Of a DNA stretch of 6,792 bases, positions 1 through 6,673 are shown piece by piece (position 1 is the first letter of the stretch; each line of letters opens with the position of its first letter). The translations under genes and the position numbers were made by a program. The stretch covers positions 1 through 6,792 of the forward strand of contig JBBRUG010000319.1 in assembly GCA_038247995.1 (NCBI GenBank), in the 5' to 3' direction. This DNA comes from JBBRUG01 sp038247995. Lineage in GTDB: Bacteria; Chloroflexota; Chloroflexia; Chloroflexales; Chloroflexaceae. A model generated the notes under the pieces. The model was not told the DNA's origin. It did no database searches and saw nothing but the letters and a program-made list of their open reading frames with translations.

Positions 1-1
1 G

Positions 2-871
2 CTGCGCGCGGCCGTGCCGGGCCTGACCCTGCGCGTTAGCGGTCCGGTAACCTATACCGCTGAGCCGATTGCCGCCGATCTGACTATTCTCGACGGCATT
101 CTGCCCGCTGCTTGGCCGGAAGGCGGGGTGCTGCTGATCAATCCGCCCGCCGGCAGTGCGCTGCTCGATGTGGGTTCCAGCACCGCAATCGTGCCGCCGC
201 TGCGTACCGGTACACGTACAAGCGTGCTGGATGGCCTGAGTCTCGGCAACCTGGGGATTGAGCAAGTGATCGAGCTTACTCCGCCCGAGTGGGCCGAAGT
301 TGTGCTTGCCGATAGCGCCCAACCACTGATCTTGCGTGGGCAGGTGGAACGCAGCACCGTCGCCGTCTGGGCGTTTGATCTGGCCGGCGGCAGCCTGACT
401 ACGCGCCTCGCTTTTCCGCTGCTGGTGGCGCGTACCGTGCGCGATCTGACGCCGGCGGCTCCGCCACCGGCCGCCCTGCTGGGCACACAGATCACCCTTC
501 AACCCGATCCGCGCGCCGATACGCTGCAATTGCGCGATCCCGACGGAAATCTTACCACGCTCGATCTTGCGCCAGGCGTCCCTGTAACGCTCGAACTGAC
601 CCGCTCAGGCACGCACACCCTGATCGAGTTGGCGGGCACCACTCCGCTCTTTAGCGGCCCGCTGCCGGTCAATGCCGGTACGCCGGCTGAGTCGGCGCTG
701 GGGCCGCGCCCGCTGCCGAACCTGGCCCCGGTAACTGTGCAGGCCGGTGCTGCCGCCGCTGAGGCGCGCCCACAACAGCTCTGGCCCTGGTTTGTTGCCA
801 TTGCCCTGGCGGTGCTCCTGTTTGAATGGCTCTATGTTCACGGCTCGCGCCGAGCGCCGCAGGAGGTCTAG
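2..871 (+). CDS. BatA-like/VWA-family membrane protein, C-terminal part (5' partial)
   Basis: The frame is open from the left edge of the window (first full codon at 2) to a TAG at 869-871, giving 289 visible residues. The GTG at 14 is only an internal Val codon, so the true start lies upstream. The visible part contains a segment reading LDGILPAAWPEGGVLLINPP, then beta-rich sequence with an AFDL...LAFPLLVAR stretch, then a Pro/Ala-rich linker. It ends in one hydrophobic helix (about residues 262-277) and a short basic tail (HGSRR). In BatA-type aerotolerance/VWA membrane proteins, the DG..P...P.G..LLINPP and AFDL....FPLLV blocks follow the VWA domain, so I infer that a VWA domain and N-terminal membrane helices lie just outside the window. 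The terminal LWPW-helix-basic tail matches the end of the VWA protein encoded at 1393-3966, suggesting paralogues. The stop lies one base before the next start, so the two genes are probably translationally coupled. The exact cellular role is unknown. Confidence 0.8.
   Translation: MRAAVPGLTLRVSGPVTYTAEPIAADLTILDGILPAAWPEGGVLLINPPAGSALLDVGSSTAIVPPLRTGTRTSVLDGLSLGNLGIEQVIELTPPEWAEVVLADSAQPLILRGQVERSTVAVWAFDLAGGSLTTRLAFPLLVARTVRDLTPAAPPPAALLGTQITLQPDPRADTLQLRDPDGNLTTLDLAPGVPVTLELTRSGTHTLIELAGTTPLFSGPLPVNAGTPAESALGPRPLPNLAPVTVQAGAAAAEARPQQLWPWFVAIALAVLLFEWLYVHGSRRAPQEV
861..866 (+). promoter_or_regulatory. Ribosome binding site AGGAGG for the L7/L12-like protein
   Basis: A perfect AGGAGG sits inside the last codons of the preceding gene, six bases before the ATG at 873. 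It fixes that ATG as the start and rules out the longer in-frame extension beginning at 747, which would overlap the upstream gene by more than 120 bases. Confidence 0.9.
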
Positions 872-872
872 C

Positions 873-1313
873 ATGTCGTTCTCAATCGCAATCGTCCTGC
901 TCGTTCTGGGCTTGTTGGGCGTAGTCGGCGTGTTGGTTGTGGTCTTTATCCTGAACCGTAATCCGAGCGATCGTGCTACGCCGTATGCCGGCGATCTGGT
1001 GCAGGATGCGCAGGCATTGGTGCAGGCCGGCCGCCAGATCGAAGCGATCAAGCTGGTGCGCCGGCAGACCGGCGTGAGCCTGGTTGAAGCGCGTGACTAT
1101 GTGCGTGCGCTGGATCAAGGCGCTGCGCCCGCGTTGCCGACGCTGCCTGCGCCGCCTATGGTTGTTGACCAGGAACTTGATGCGGAGATCCGCACGCTGC
1201 TCGTCGAGTCGAAAAAGATCCACGCGGTGAAACTTGTCCGTGACCGCACCGGTATGGGCCTGCGCGAAGCTAAAGACTATGTCGATCATGTGGAACGAAT
1301 TGTTGAGCGGTAG
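873..1313 (+). CDS. Membrane-anchored protein with two L7/L12 C-terminal-domain-like repeats
   Basis: This is a 146-residue protein. Residues about 4-27 form one strongly hydrophobic helix followed by NRNPSDR; by the positive-inside rule the rest faces the cytoplasm. Two related segments follow, about 42-80 and 102-141, separated by a Pro/Ala-rich linker (83-96). Their cores, IEAIKLVRRQTGVSLVEARD and IHAVKLVRDRTGMGLREAKD, match the helical core of the ribosomal protein L7/L12 C-terminal domain ([20 protein letters not shown] in E. coli). Repeat 2 keeps the positions equivalent to K65, K70, R73, G79, L80, E82 and K84 of that domain, which binds translational GTPases; repeat 1 is more diverged (Q55, S69, V71 and R74 at equivalent positions). 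It is not bL12 itself: it lacks the dimerising N-terminal domain and carries a membrane anchor. It lies between two BatA-like genes and is coupled to the upstream one. Its function is unknown; a membrane scaffold or adaptor is only a guess. The gene call is firm. Confidence 0.88.
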   Translation: MSFSIAIVLLVLGLLGVVGVLVVVFILNRNPSDRATPYAGDLVQDAQALVQAGRQIEAIKLVRRQTGVSLVEARDYVRALDQGAAPALPTLPAPPMVVDQELDAEIRTLLVESKKIHAVKLVRDRTGMGLREAKDYVDHVERIVER

Positions 1314-1345
1314 ACCGGTAAAGCGGTAAAGCGGTAGACCGGTAA
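1306..1345 (+). repeat. Five-unit 8 bp tandem repeat spanning the stop codon of the L7/L12-like gene
   Basis: Five octamers run head to tail: AGCGGTAG, ACCGGTAA, AGCGGTAA, AGCGGTAG, ACCGGTAA. Equivalently, a 16 bp unit occurs at 1306-1321 and again at 1330-1345, separated by a single octamer. The TAG stop of the upstream gene (1311-1313) lies in the first unit, so the array begins inside the coding sequence. Confidence 0.9.
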
Positions 1346-1393
1346 CTCTGATAACTCAATGCACCATTCTGCATTCTCAATTCTGGATCCTGA
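1343..1393 (+). repeat. Degenerate 9 bp and 7 bp repeats leading into the VWA gene start
   Basis: Two 9-mers, TAACTCTGA (1343-1351) and TAACTCAAT (1352-1360), are followed by four heptamers, ATTCTGC, ATTCTCA, ATTCTGG and ATCCTGA (1366-1393). The last heptamer ends on the A of the downstream ATG. No clear ribosome binding site or terminator is visible in this gap. Confidence 0.75.
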
Positions 1394-3966
1394 TGCTTTT
1401 TCAAAACCCCCAATTTTTCTGGCTCTGCCTGCTTTTGCCGGCGCTGGCGCTGCTCTGGTTCTGGCGTTTTGGGCGCGTACGCTGGCCGGCACTGGTGTTG
1501 CGCCTCGCTTCGGTGAGTTTGCTTGTGCTGGCGCTGGCCGGCCCGTTCCAGGCGACGGCGGTTCCCGTTGCCGGCCCGACGGTGATTCTGGTCGATCAGT
1601 CGGACAGCCTCACCGAAACTGCTCGGGCGGCGTTGCGTGCCGAAGCAGCCCAACTTGCCCGTGCAGGAGATGCGCAGACCCAGGTGCTCCTTTTCGGTGC
1701 CGATCTCGTTGCGAGCGCCGAGCTTTCTGGGGAGAATATTCCTGCCGAGCCGGCGCGGTTACCCAATCCGAGCGCTACCGACCTTGGCGGCGCGTTGCGG
1801 GCGGCGCGCGGGTTGCTGCCCGGCGGCGGGCGCGTGTTGCTGCTCTCCGACGGGATCGCGACGGGCGGCGATGCGCTGGCTGAAGCGCAGTTGGCGGCCA
1901 AGGCAGGCATTCAGATCGATGTATTACCGGCCGGCTCTGCGCTGCTGTCCGAAGTGGCGATCGTTGGCTTGAATGCGCCGCGAACCTTGCGCACAGGCGA
2001 AGAGTACCCGATTGACATTGCGGTGCGCTATCGGCCGGCAGCCGATGGGCCGGAGCAGTTGGCGGCGCGCTTGCAACTCTGGGATGATACGCTGCTGCTT
2101 GGTGATGAGCAGATCGTGCTGTTGCCCGGCGAGGAACTGTTTACCTTTCGGCACATTGCCGCCGATCCGGGTGTTGCGCGTTTGCGGGCGACGATCAGTG
2201 TTGCTGAAGCCGATACGTTTGCAGAAAATAACAACGCCGCAACCACGGTGCAGGTTGTGCCGCCGCCGCGGGTATTGCTTGTCGAGAGCCAGTTCGGTAG
2301 CGGCGATGCGCTTGCGGTTGCGCTTGATCGCAGCGGCATCACTTCCGACCGCATCGCCGCCGAGAATTTGCCGCCGCGCCTGGCCGATCTGGCGCTGTAT
2401 GATGGGATGGTTCTGCTCGATGTCCCGGCGGCTGCGTTTTCGCTGGATCAGATGGCGACGGTGCGCGAGTTTGTGCGCAGTGAAGGGCGGGGCCTGGTCG
2501 CTGTCGGCGGGCGTAATTCATTCACCCTGGGCGCTTACAAAGATACGCCACTCGCCGAGGCGTTGCCGGTGCTGATGGATCCGCCGCCGCGCCCGGAACG
2601 CACCGATGTTTCGCTACTGTTGATCGTCGATCGTTCGGCGAGTATGCTGGCGTCGCTTGGCGTGAGCAAGTTCGACATGGCTAAAGAGGCGGCGATCCTG
2701 GCCACCGAGAGCCTGCAACCGACCGACCGGATCGGTATTCTGGCCTTTGATACCGGCACGCTCTGGGTGGTAGATTTTCAGGATGTCGGTGATAGCCTGA
2801 ACCTGGCGCAGATCCAGGAGCAGGTTAGTCGCCTGCCAAGCGGCGGCGGCACCGATATTGAGTTGTCGCTCGCTGTCGGCCTGCCGGCGCTCGCCCAGCA
2901 AACTACCGGCGTGCGCCACGCAGTACTGCTCACCGATGGGCGGAGCTTCAGCCGCACTCCCGGCGGCTACGAGCGCTTGATGGAAGACGCCCGCGCGCAG
3001 GACATTACCCTTTCCACGATTGCAATCGGCTCGGACGCCGATATTGTGCTGTTGGAGCAACTGGCTACATGGGGTGGCGGGCGTTACTATTTCGCCGGCC
3101 AACCCGAAGATATTCCGCGCCTGACCCTCTTAGAGAGCGAGATCGCCCGCGCCGACCCGACCGTCGATGAGCCGCTGCAAGCACAGGTGAACATGGCCCA
3201 TCCGACCATCCGCGACTTCGCTGAGGCCGATCTGCCGCAACTCGACGGGTATGTGGCGGTCACGCCGCGGCCCGGCGCCGAGACGGTGTTGCGTTCGCCT
3301 GAAGAAGATCCGCTGCTTGCCGCCTGGCAATATGGCCTGGGGCGCTCGGTGGCCTGGTTACCCACTACTGCTGCGCCGTGGGCCGCGCAGTGGCTCGCCT
3401 GGCCCGAGTATGATCGCTTCTGGGCGCAGGTTGTGCGGCATACCTTGCCCGATCCCGACAGTGGGCCGCTGCAAGTGCGCCTCGACCCGATCGACGGTGG
3501 CGCCCGGCTTGCCGTTGATGTTGTGCAGCCCGGCGGTGCGCCGCTCGATCTGGCGGTCGTCAATGCGCGGGTCACCGTCCCTGACGGCACAACGCGCAGT
3601 TTCGACATCCGGCAGAATGCGCCCGGCGCCTATGTCCAGGAGCTTAGCCTGACCACACCCGGCGCTTATATCGTCTCGGTGGCTGTGCTGCGCGATGGCT
3701 TGCTACAACAGCGCGAGGTGGGTTATGTGCAGCCCGTTGCGCCGGAGTATCGTGCCGCTGCCGACCCGACTGCCGGCCAGGATCTCCTTGCAGCCATTGC
3801 TGCGGCAACCGGCGGCGCAGAACTTGCCCCAACCGCGCCCCTCACCGCCGAGAGCACGGAGCCGTCGGGAACGGCCGGCGGTGAACTCTGGCCCTGGCTG
3901 GTTGGTGCGGCGCTTACGCTCTGGGTCCTGGAGATCGCCTATCGGCGTGGACTATTTGTGCGCTGA
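1393..3966 (+). CDS. Large membrane protein with BatA-type N-terminus, two VWA domains and a glutamine-amidotransferase-like segment
   Basis: This is an 857-residue protein. Residues 1-55 (MLFQNPQFFW start, helices about 7-24 and 34-52 with basic residues between) resemble the aerotolerance-regulator/BatA N-terminus. VWA domain 1 (about 62-180) has a complete MIDAS metal site: D68-x-S70-x-S72, T129 and D153. A beta-rich stretch (about 185-290) is followed by a segment resembling class I glutamine-amidotransferase-like folds (about 292-395; YDGMVLLDV, GRGLVAVGG). VWA domain 2 (about 405-580) also has a complete MIDAS: D413-x-S415-x-S417, T487 and D515. The amidotransferase-like fold seems to resume at about 600-685, followed by an Ig-like region (about 690-780). 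A final helix (about 832-850) and basic tail close the protein. The helices predict that the domains lie outside the cytoplasmic membrane. VWA domains bind protein partners through Mg2+, so a scaffold or assembly role is inferred. The ATG at 1393 fits the family N-terminus but lacks an obvious ribosome binding site. Confidence 0.92.
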   Translation: MLFQNPQFFWLCLLLPALALLWFWRFGRVRWPALVLRLASVSLLVLALAGPFQATAVPVAGPTVILVDQSDSLTETARAALRAEAAQLARAGDAQTQVLLFGADLVASAELSGENIPAEPARLPNPSATDLGGALRAARGLLPGGGRVLLLSDGIATGGDALAEAQLAAKAGIQIDVLPAGSALLSEVAIVGLNAPRTLRTGEEYPIDIAVRYRPAADGPEQLAARLQLWDDTLLLGDEQIVLLPGEELFTFRHIAADPGVARLRATISVAEADTFAENNNAATTVQVVPPPRVLLVESQFGSGDALAVALDRSGITSDRIAAENLPPRLADLALYDGMVLLDVPAAAFSLDQMATVREFVRSEGRGLVAVGGRNSFTLGAYKDTPLAEALPVLMDPPPRPERTDVSLLLIVDRSASMLASLGVSKFDMAKEAAILATESLQPTDRIGILAFDTGTLWVVDFQDVGDSLNLAQIQEQVSRLPSGGGTDIELSLAVGLPALAQQTTGVRHAVLLTDGRSFSRTPGGYERLMEDARAQDITLSTIAIGSDADIVLLEQLATWGGGRYYFAGQPEDIPRLTLLESEIARADPTVDEPLQAQVNMAHPTIRDFAEADLPQLDGYVAVTPRPGAETVLRSPEEDPLLAAWQYGLGRSVAWLPTTAAPWAAQWLAWPEYDRFWAQVVRHTLPDPDSGPLQVRLDPIDGGARLAVDVVQPGGAPLDLAVVNARVTVPDGTTRSFDIRQNAPGAYVQELSLTTPGAYIVSVAVLRDGLLQQREVGYVQPVAPEYRAAADPTAGQDLLAAIAAATGGAELAPTAPLTAESTEPSGTAGGELWPWLVGAALTLWVLEIAYRRGLFVR

Positions 3967-4026
3967 CTTGGCGATTGGTTGTGTGGAGCCACGCGCCAAA
4001 GCCGCTCTCTCCAGACGACCGTCAAT

Positions 4027-4033
4027 AGAAGGA
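4027..4033 (+). promoter_or_regulatory. Ribosome binding site for the serine hydrolase
   Basis: AGAAGGA lies six bases before the ATG at 4040. It supports that start over the open extension back to 3695, which would overlap the VWA gene by about 270 bases in a different frame. Confidence 0.75.
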
Positions 4034-4039
4034 TCGGCC

Positions 4040-5104
4040 ATGTTCGCCGCTGTTGCGCCAGTGATCGAGCGTGCCATCGCTGAACGGATCTTTCCCGGCG
4101 CTGTGGTATTGATTGCGCGCAGTAATGCAATTCTGCATCGTGCAGCGTACGGCAGCACAATGTACACCGACGCCGGCAGCCGAGCGGTGCTGCCCAACAC
4201 GATCTACGATATTGCCTCGCTGACCAAGGTTTTTACGGCCACGGCTGCGCTCATCCTCGCCGATGCCGGTGCGCTCAACCTCGCTATGCCGGTTACGCAC
4301 TATTTGCCCGCCGTGCGCGCCCAGGCCGTGACGCTACGCCATCTACTGACCCATACCTCCGGCCTCGATCTACGGCTCTCGGTGCTGCGCGAACGCGGCG
4401 CCGCAGGTTTACGAGCGGCTGCCTACGCCACGCAGCCTGTCCACACGCCTGGCAGCGTTGTGGCCTACACCAACATCAACAGCCTGCTGCTGGGCGATGT
4501 TATTGCTATGGTCTTTGCTGCGCCGCTCGACGTGGCCATCCAAGAATTGATTTGTGCACCGCTTGAATTGGCGGCAACCCAATTCAACCCGCCCGCAGCG
4601 CTGCGCGCGCAGATCGCCCCAACGGAGCACGATCACGACTGGCGCGGCGGCCTCGTGCATGGCAGTGTCCACGATGAGAGCGCACACGCTCTGGGCGGTA
4701 GCGCCGGCCACGCGGGGCTTTTCAGCACTGCCAACGACCTGGCCCGTTTTATGCAACTCTGGCTTGGCGGCGGCGCGTGGGGCGGGCGGCAGATCTTGCG
4801 CGAGGCGACCGTAGCCGAGGCCCTGCGCGACCACACTGCGCACCTGGCTACGCCGGCCGGCTATGTGCTGCACAGCGGCCTGGGCTGGATGCTCGACCGG
4901 CCTAATGTGATGGGCGCGGCGCCGCGCGGCAGCTTCGGCCACACCGGCTTCACCGGCCCGGTGATGATCGGCATTCCCACAGCCGACCTGATTCTGGTAC
5001 TCTTAAGCAATCGCGTCTACCCGCAACGCACTCCGCCGCCCTACACCCACCACAACGTTACGGCGGCGGTGCTCGGCGCAATAGTAGCCAGTTGGACAGT
5101 CTGA
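4040..5104 (+). CDS. Serine hydrolase of the class C beta-lactamase / penicillin-binding-protein fold
   Basis: This 354-residue protein has the three active-site motifs of the class C beta-lactamase/DD-peptidase/esterase superfamily: S60-L-T-K63 (nucleophile and general base), Y143-T-N145 (the YxN motif) and H301-T-G303 in place of the usual KTG. The segments HLLTHTSGLD (101-110) and VHDESAHALGG...AGHAGLFS (about 206-229) are typical of the large group annotated simply as serine hydrolases. Length is normal for a one-domain member. There is no signal peptide or membrane helix, so the enzyme is predicted to be cytoplasmic. That makes a murein-synthesis or secreted beta-lactamase role less likely and an esterase or peptidase acting on small substrates possible. 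HTG rather than KTG is common in esterase-like members. The natural substrate cannot be told from sequence. The gene starts 73 bases after the VWA gene with its own ribosome binding site, and may be co-transcribed, although the products look functionally unrelated. Confidence 0.93.
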   Translation: MFAAVAPVIERAIAERIFPGAVVLIARSNAILHRAAYGSTMYTDAGSRAVLPNTIYDIASLTKVFTATAALILADAGALNLAMPVTHYLPAVRAQAVTLRHLLTHTSGLDLRLSVLRERGAAGLRAAAYATQPVHTPGSVVAYTNINSLLLGDVIAMVFAAPLDVAIQELICAPLELAATQFNPPAALRAQIAPTEHDHDWRGGLVHGSVHDESAHALGGSAGHAGLFSTANDLARFMQLWLGGGAWGGRQILREATVAEALRDHTAHLATPAGYVLHSGLGWMLDRPNVMGAAPRGSFGHTGFTGPVMIGIPTADLILVLLSNRVYPQRTPPPYTHHNVTAAVLGAIVASWTV

Positions 5105-5128
5105 CAGTCCACAGTTCGCAGTTCGCAG
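5092..5128 (+). repeat. 7-8 bp tandem repeats spanning the serine hydrolase stop codon
   Basis: The units TTGGACAG, TCTGACAG, TCCACAG, TTCGCAG and TTCGCAG run head to tail, all ending in CAG. The TGA stop (5102-5104) lies inside the second unit, so the last few codons of the hydrolase are part of the array. Confidence 0.8.
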
Positions 5129-5163
5129 ACTGACGAATGACCAGGGATCAAAGCCAGACAAAA

Positions 5164-5222
5164 TCCGTCTTTCGTCCTTTGCATCTTGCCCAGCACACAA
5201 TACGCAACACGCAACACGTAAT
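5164..5222 (+). repeat. Degenerate octamer and heptamer repeats upstream of mgtE
   Basis: Three loose pyrimidine-rich octamers ending in TT occupy 5164-5187 (TCCGTCTT, TCGTCCTT, TGCATCTT). They are followed by four heptamers at 5195-5222: ACACAAT, ACGCAAC, ACGCAAC, ACGTAAT. The array ends five bases before the mgtE ribosome binding site. The heptamers are clear; the octamers are weaker. No M-box-like leader or terminator was recognised in the 5105-5238 gap. Confidence 0.75.
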
Positions 5223-5227
5223 CCTGT

Positions 5228-5232
5228 GGGAG
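5228..5232 (+). promoter_or_regulatory. Ribosome binding site fixing the mgtE start
   Basis: GGGAG lies six bases before the ATG at 5239. The in-frame ATG at 5137 has no comparable site, and the 34 residues it would add are encoded mostly by intergenic repeat sequence. Confidence 0.8.
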
Positions 5233-5238
5233 TACCGC

Positions 5239-6633
5239 ATGATCCGTCTGACCTCCGAGCTTGAGCAAGGGCTGCGCAGATTGTTGGACGGCGGCGATCC
5301 GGTAGTAATTGCCGAGCGGGTACGGCGTTTGCCGCCTGATCAAATCGCTGAATTGATGGCGGCCCTCCACCCCGCCGATAGCGCCGATGTGTTGGAGGAG
5401 TTGAGCGCTGCCGAACAGCGTGCCGTCGTTGATGAGCTGGACGCCGAAGATGCTGCCGATTTGTTGTCCTACCTGGATGTTGAAGACGCGGCAGAAGTAT
5501 TGGCTAGTTTTTCTTCGGCGCAGCAAGCCGAGATTCTAGGCGAGATGGAGCCGGATGACGCTGCCGACATTCTTGCTGAGCTACCTGAGTTGCAGGTCGA
5601 AGCCGCGCTTGCCGGTATGGACAGCGCCGACGCCGGCCAGGTACGCAGCCTGCTCAACTACGACGAAGAGAGCGCCGGCGGCCTGATGACGCGCCACGCC
5701 GTAACGTTGCGTGCCAATGCCAGTATCGGCCAGGCGCTGGGCTTACTGCGCAGCCTGCCGCTCGATGAGGAGATCGCCTACTATCTGTTTGTTACCGATG
5801 ATGCCGGGAGCCTCGTGGGTGTGGTGAGTTTACGTCAGCTTGTCACCGCCGATCTGACGACGCCGCTGAGCCAGATCATGAATTCCGACGTGATCAGCGT
5901 GCCGGTTGACGCCGATCAAGAAGTGGCTGCACAGACTTTAGCTCGTTACGACCTGAATGTTCTGCCGACGGTCGATGCCGAAGGCCGCCTAGTGGGCGTG
6001 ATCACCGCTGATGACGTGATCGACGTCATTCAGGAAGAGGCGACGGAAGATATTTATCGTCTGGCCGGCCTCGACATCGAAGAAGATGTCTATCGTTCGA
6101 TCTTTCTTACGGCGCGGCAGCGGCTGATCTACTTGGGGGTAAATTTGCCGACAGCGCTGCTGGCTGCCTTTGTGGTCAGCATCTTCGAACCGACGTTAGA
6201 GCGGTTGGCGGTGCTGGCCGTTTTTATGCCGATCATCGCCGGTATGGGCGGCAATGCAGGCATCCAGACGCTTACGCTGATTGTGCGCAGTATTGCGCTT
6301 GGTGAAGTGGGCCTGCGCGATGCCTGGCGTACGCTACGGCGCGAGGCGCTGGTGGGCCTGATCAACGGCCTGGTGTTTGGCCTGCTGATCGGCGGCATCG
6401 CGATCCTCTGGGAGGGCCAACCGCTCCTGGGCCTCGTGGCGGCGGCGGCAATGCTGCTGAACATGATCTGCGCGGCCATCGCCGGCACAATTGTGCCGCT
6501 GCTGCTCAAACGGATCGGCGCCGACCCGGCCCTCGCTTCCGGCGTGCTGGTCACTACCTTCACCGACATCACGGGCTATTTCTGCTTCCTGGGCCTGGCA
6601 ACCCTCTTGCTTCGTCAGTTGACCGCAGTCTAA
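5239..6633 (+). CDS. mgtE: MgtE-family magnesium channel/transporter
   Basis: This 464-residue protein has the usual MgtE length and domain order. The cytoplasmic MgtE N domain (about 20-145) shows the acidic helical repeats of the family near 45-55, 69-79, 81-91 and 105-115 (ADSADVLEEL, EDAADLLSYL, EDAAEVLASF, DDAADILAEL). Two CBS domains follow, about 148-205 and 212-268, each with a G-V-V/I segment (LVGVVSLRQL, LVGVITADDV). A connecting plug-like helix (about 270-292) leads to a five-helix pore domain (about 295-460). The pore contains the signature PIIAGMGGNAGIQT (331-344), and TTFTDITGYF (439-448) with D443 matching the conserved pore aspartate. In characterised homologues the channel sits in the cytoplasmic membrane and admits Mg2+ when intracellular Mg2+ is low, because Mg2+ bound between the N and CBS domains holds it shut. 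All parts look intact. No transcriptional Mg2+ sensor is visible upstream. Confidence 0.97.
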   Translation: MIRLTSELEQGLRRLLDGGDPVVIAERVRRLPPDQIAELMAALHPADSADVLEELSAAEQRAVVDELDAEDAADLLSYLDVEDAAEVLASFSSAQQAEILGEMEPDDAADILAELPELQVEAALAGMDSADAGQVRSLLNYDEESAGGLMTRHAVTLRANASIGQALGLLRSLPLDEEIAYYLFVTDDAGSLVGVVSLRQLVTADLTTPLSQIMNSDVISVPVDADQEVAAQTLARYDLNVLPTVDAEGRLVGVITADDVIDVIQEEATEDIYRLAGLDIEEDVYRSIFLTARQRLIYLGVNLPTALLAAFVVSIFEPTLERLAVLAVFMPIIAGMGGNAGIQTLTLIVRSIALGEVGLRDAWRTLRREALVGLINGLVFGLLIGGIAILWEGQPLLGLVAAAAMLLNMICAAIAGTIVPLLLKRIGADPALASGVLVTTFTDITGYFCFLGLATLLLRQLTAV

Positions 6634-6635
6634 GC

Positions 6636-6665
6636 GGGAGAGCGGAGAGCGGAGAGCGGGAGAGC
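6636..6665 (+). repeat. Purine-rich heptamer array just after mgtE
   Basis: Four units run head to tail, GGGAGAGC, GGAGAGC, GGAGAGC and GGGAGAGC, starting three bases after the mgtE TAA. The strand is almost all purine apart from the C ending each unit. There is no hairpin followed by a T-run, so it is not a recognisable terminator. Confidence 0.88.
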
Positions 6666-6673
6666 TGACTGCT

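Noticed and set aside
747..872. Longer start for the L7/L12-like protein
   Set aside because: It overlaps the coding end of the upstream gene, and a perfect AGGAGG points to the ATG at 873, right before the membrane helix.
2028..2354. Minus-strand reading frames inside the VWA gene and similar ones elsewhere
   Set aside because: They lie opposite well-supported genes, have Ser/Arg/Ala-rich composition typical of antisense frames in GC-rich DNA, and show no family motifs.
3968..3999. Inverted repeat TTGGCG...CGCCAA with a small inner hairpin after the VWA gene, as a possible terminator
   Set aside because: The outer stem is only six pairs, the inner stem is weak with a wobble pair, and no T-run follows; chance pairing in GC-rich DNA is likely.
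3695..4039. Long N-terminal extension of the serine hydrolase reading frame
   Set aside because: It overlaps the VWA gene in another frame, has no ribosome binding site, and the family fold begins right after the ATG at 4040.
5137..5238. Upstream in-frame ATG that would lengthen MgtE by 34 residues
   Set aside because: The added residues are encoded by intergenic repeats and do not resemble the MgtE N-terminus, while the ATG at 5239 has a well-spaced GGGAG.
5105..5238. Magnesium riboswitch (M-box) in the mgtE leader
   Set aside because: The gap is short and mostly direct repeats; no conserved M-box stems or terminator hairpin could be recognised by eye.
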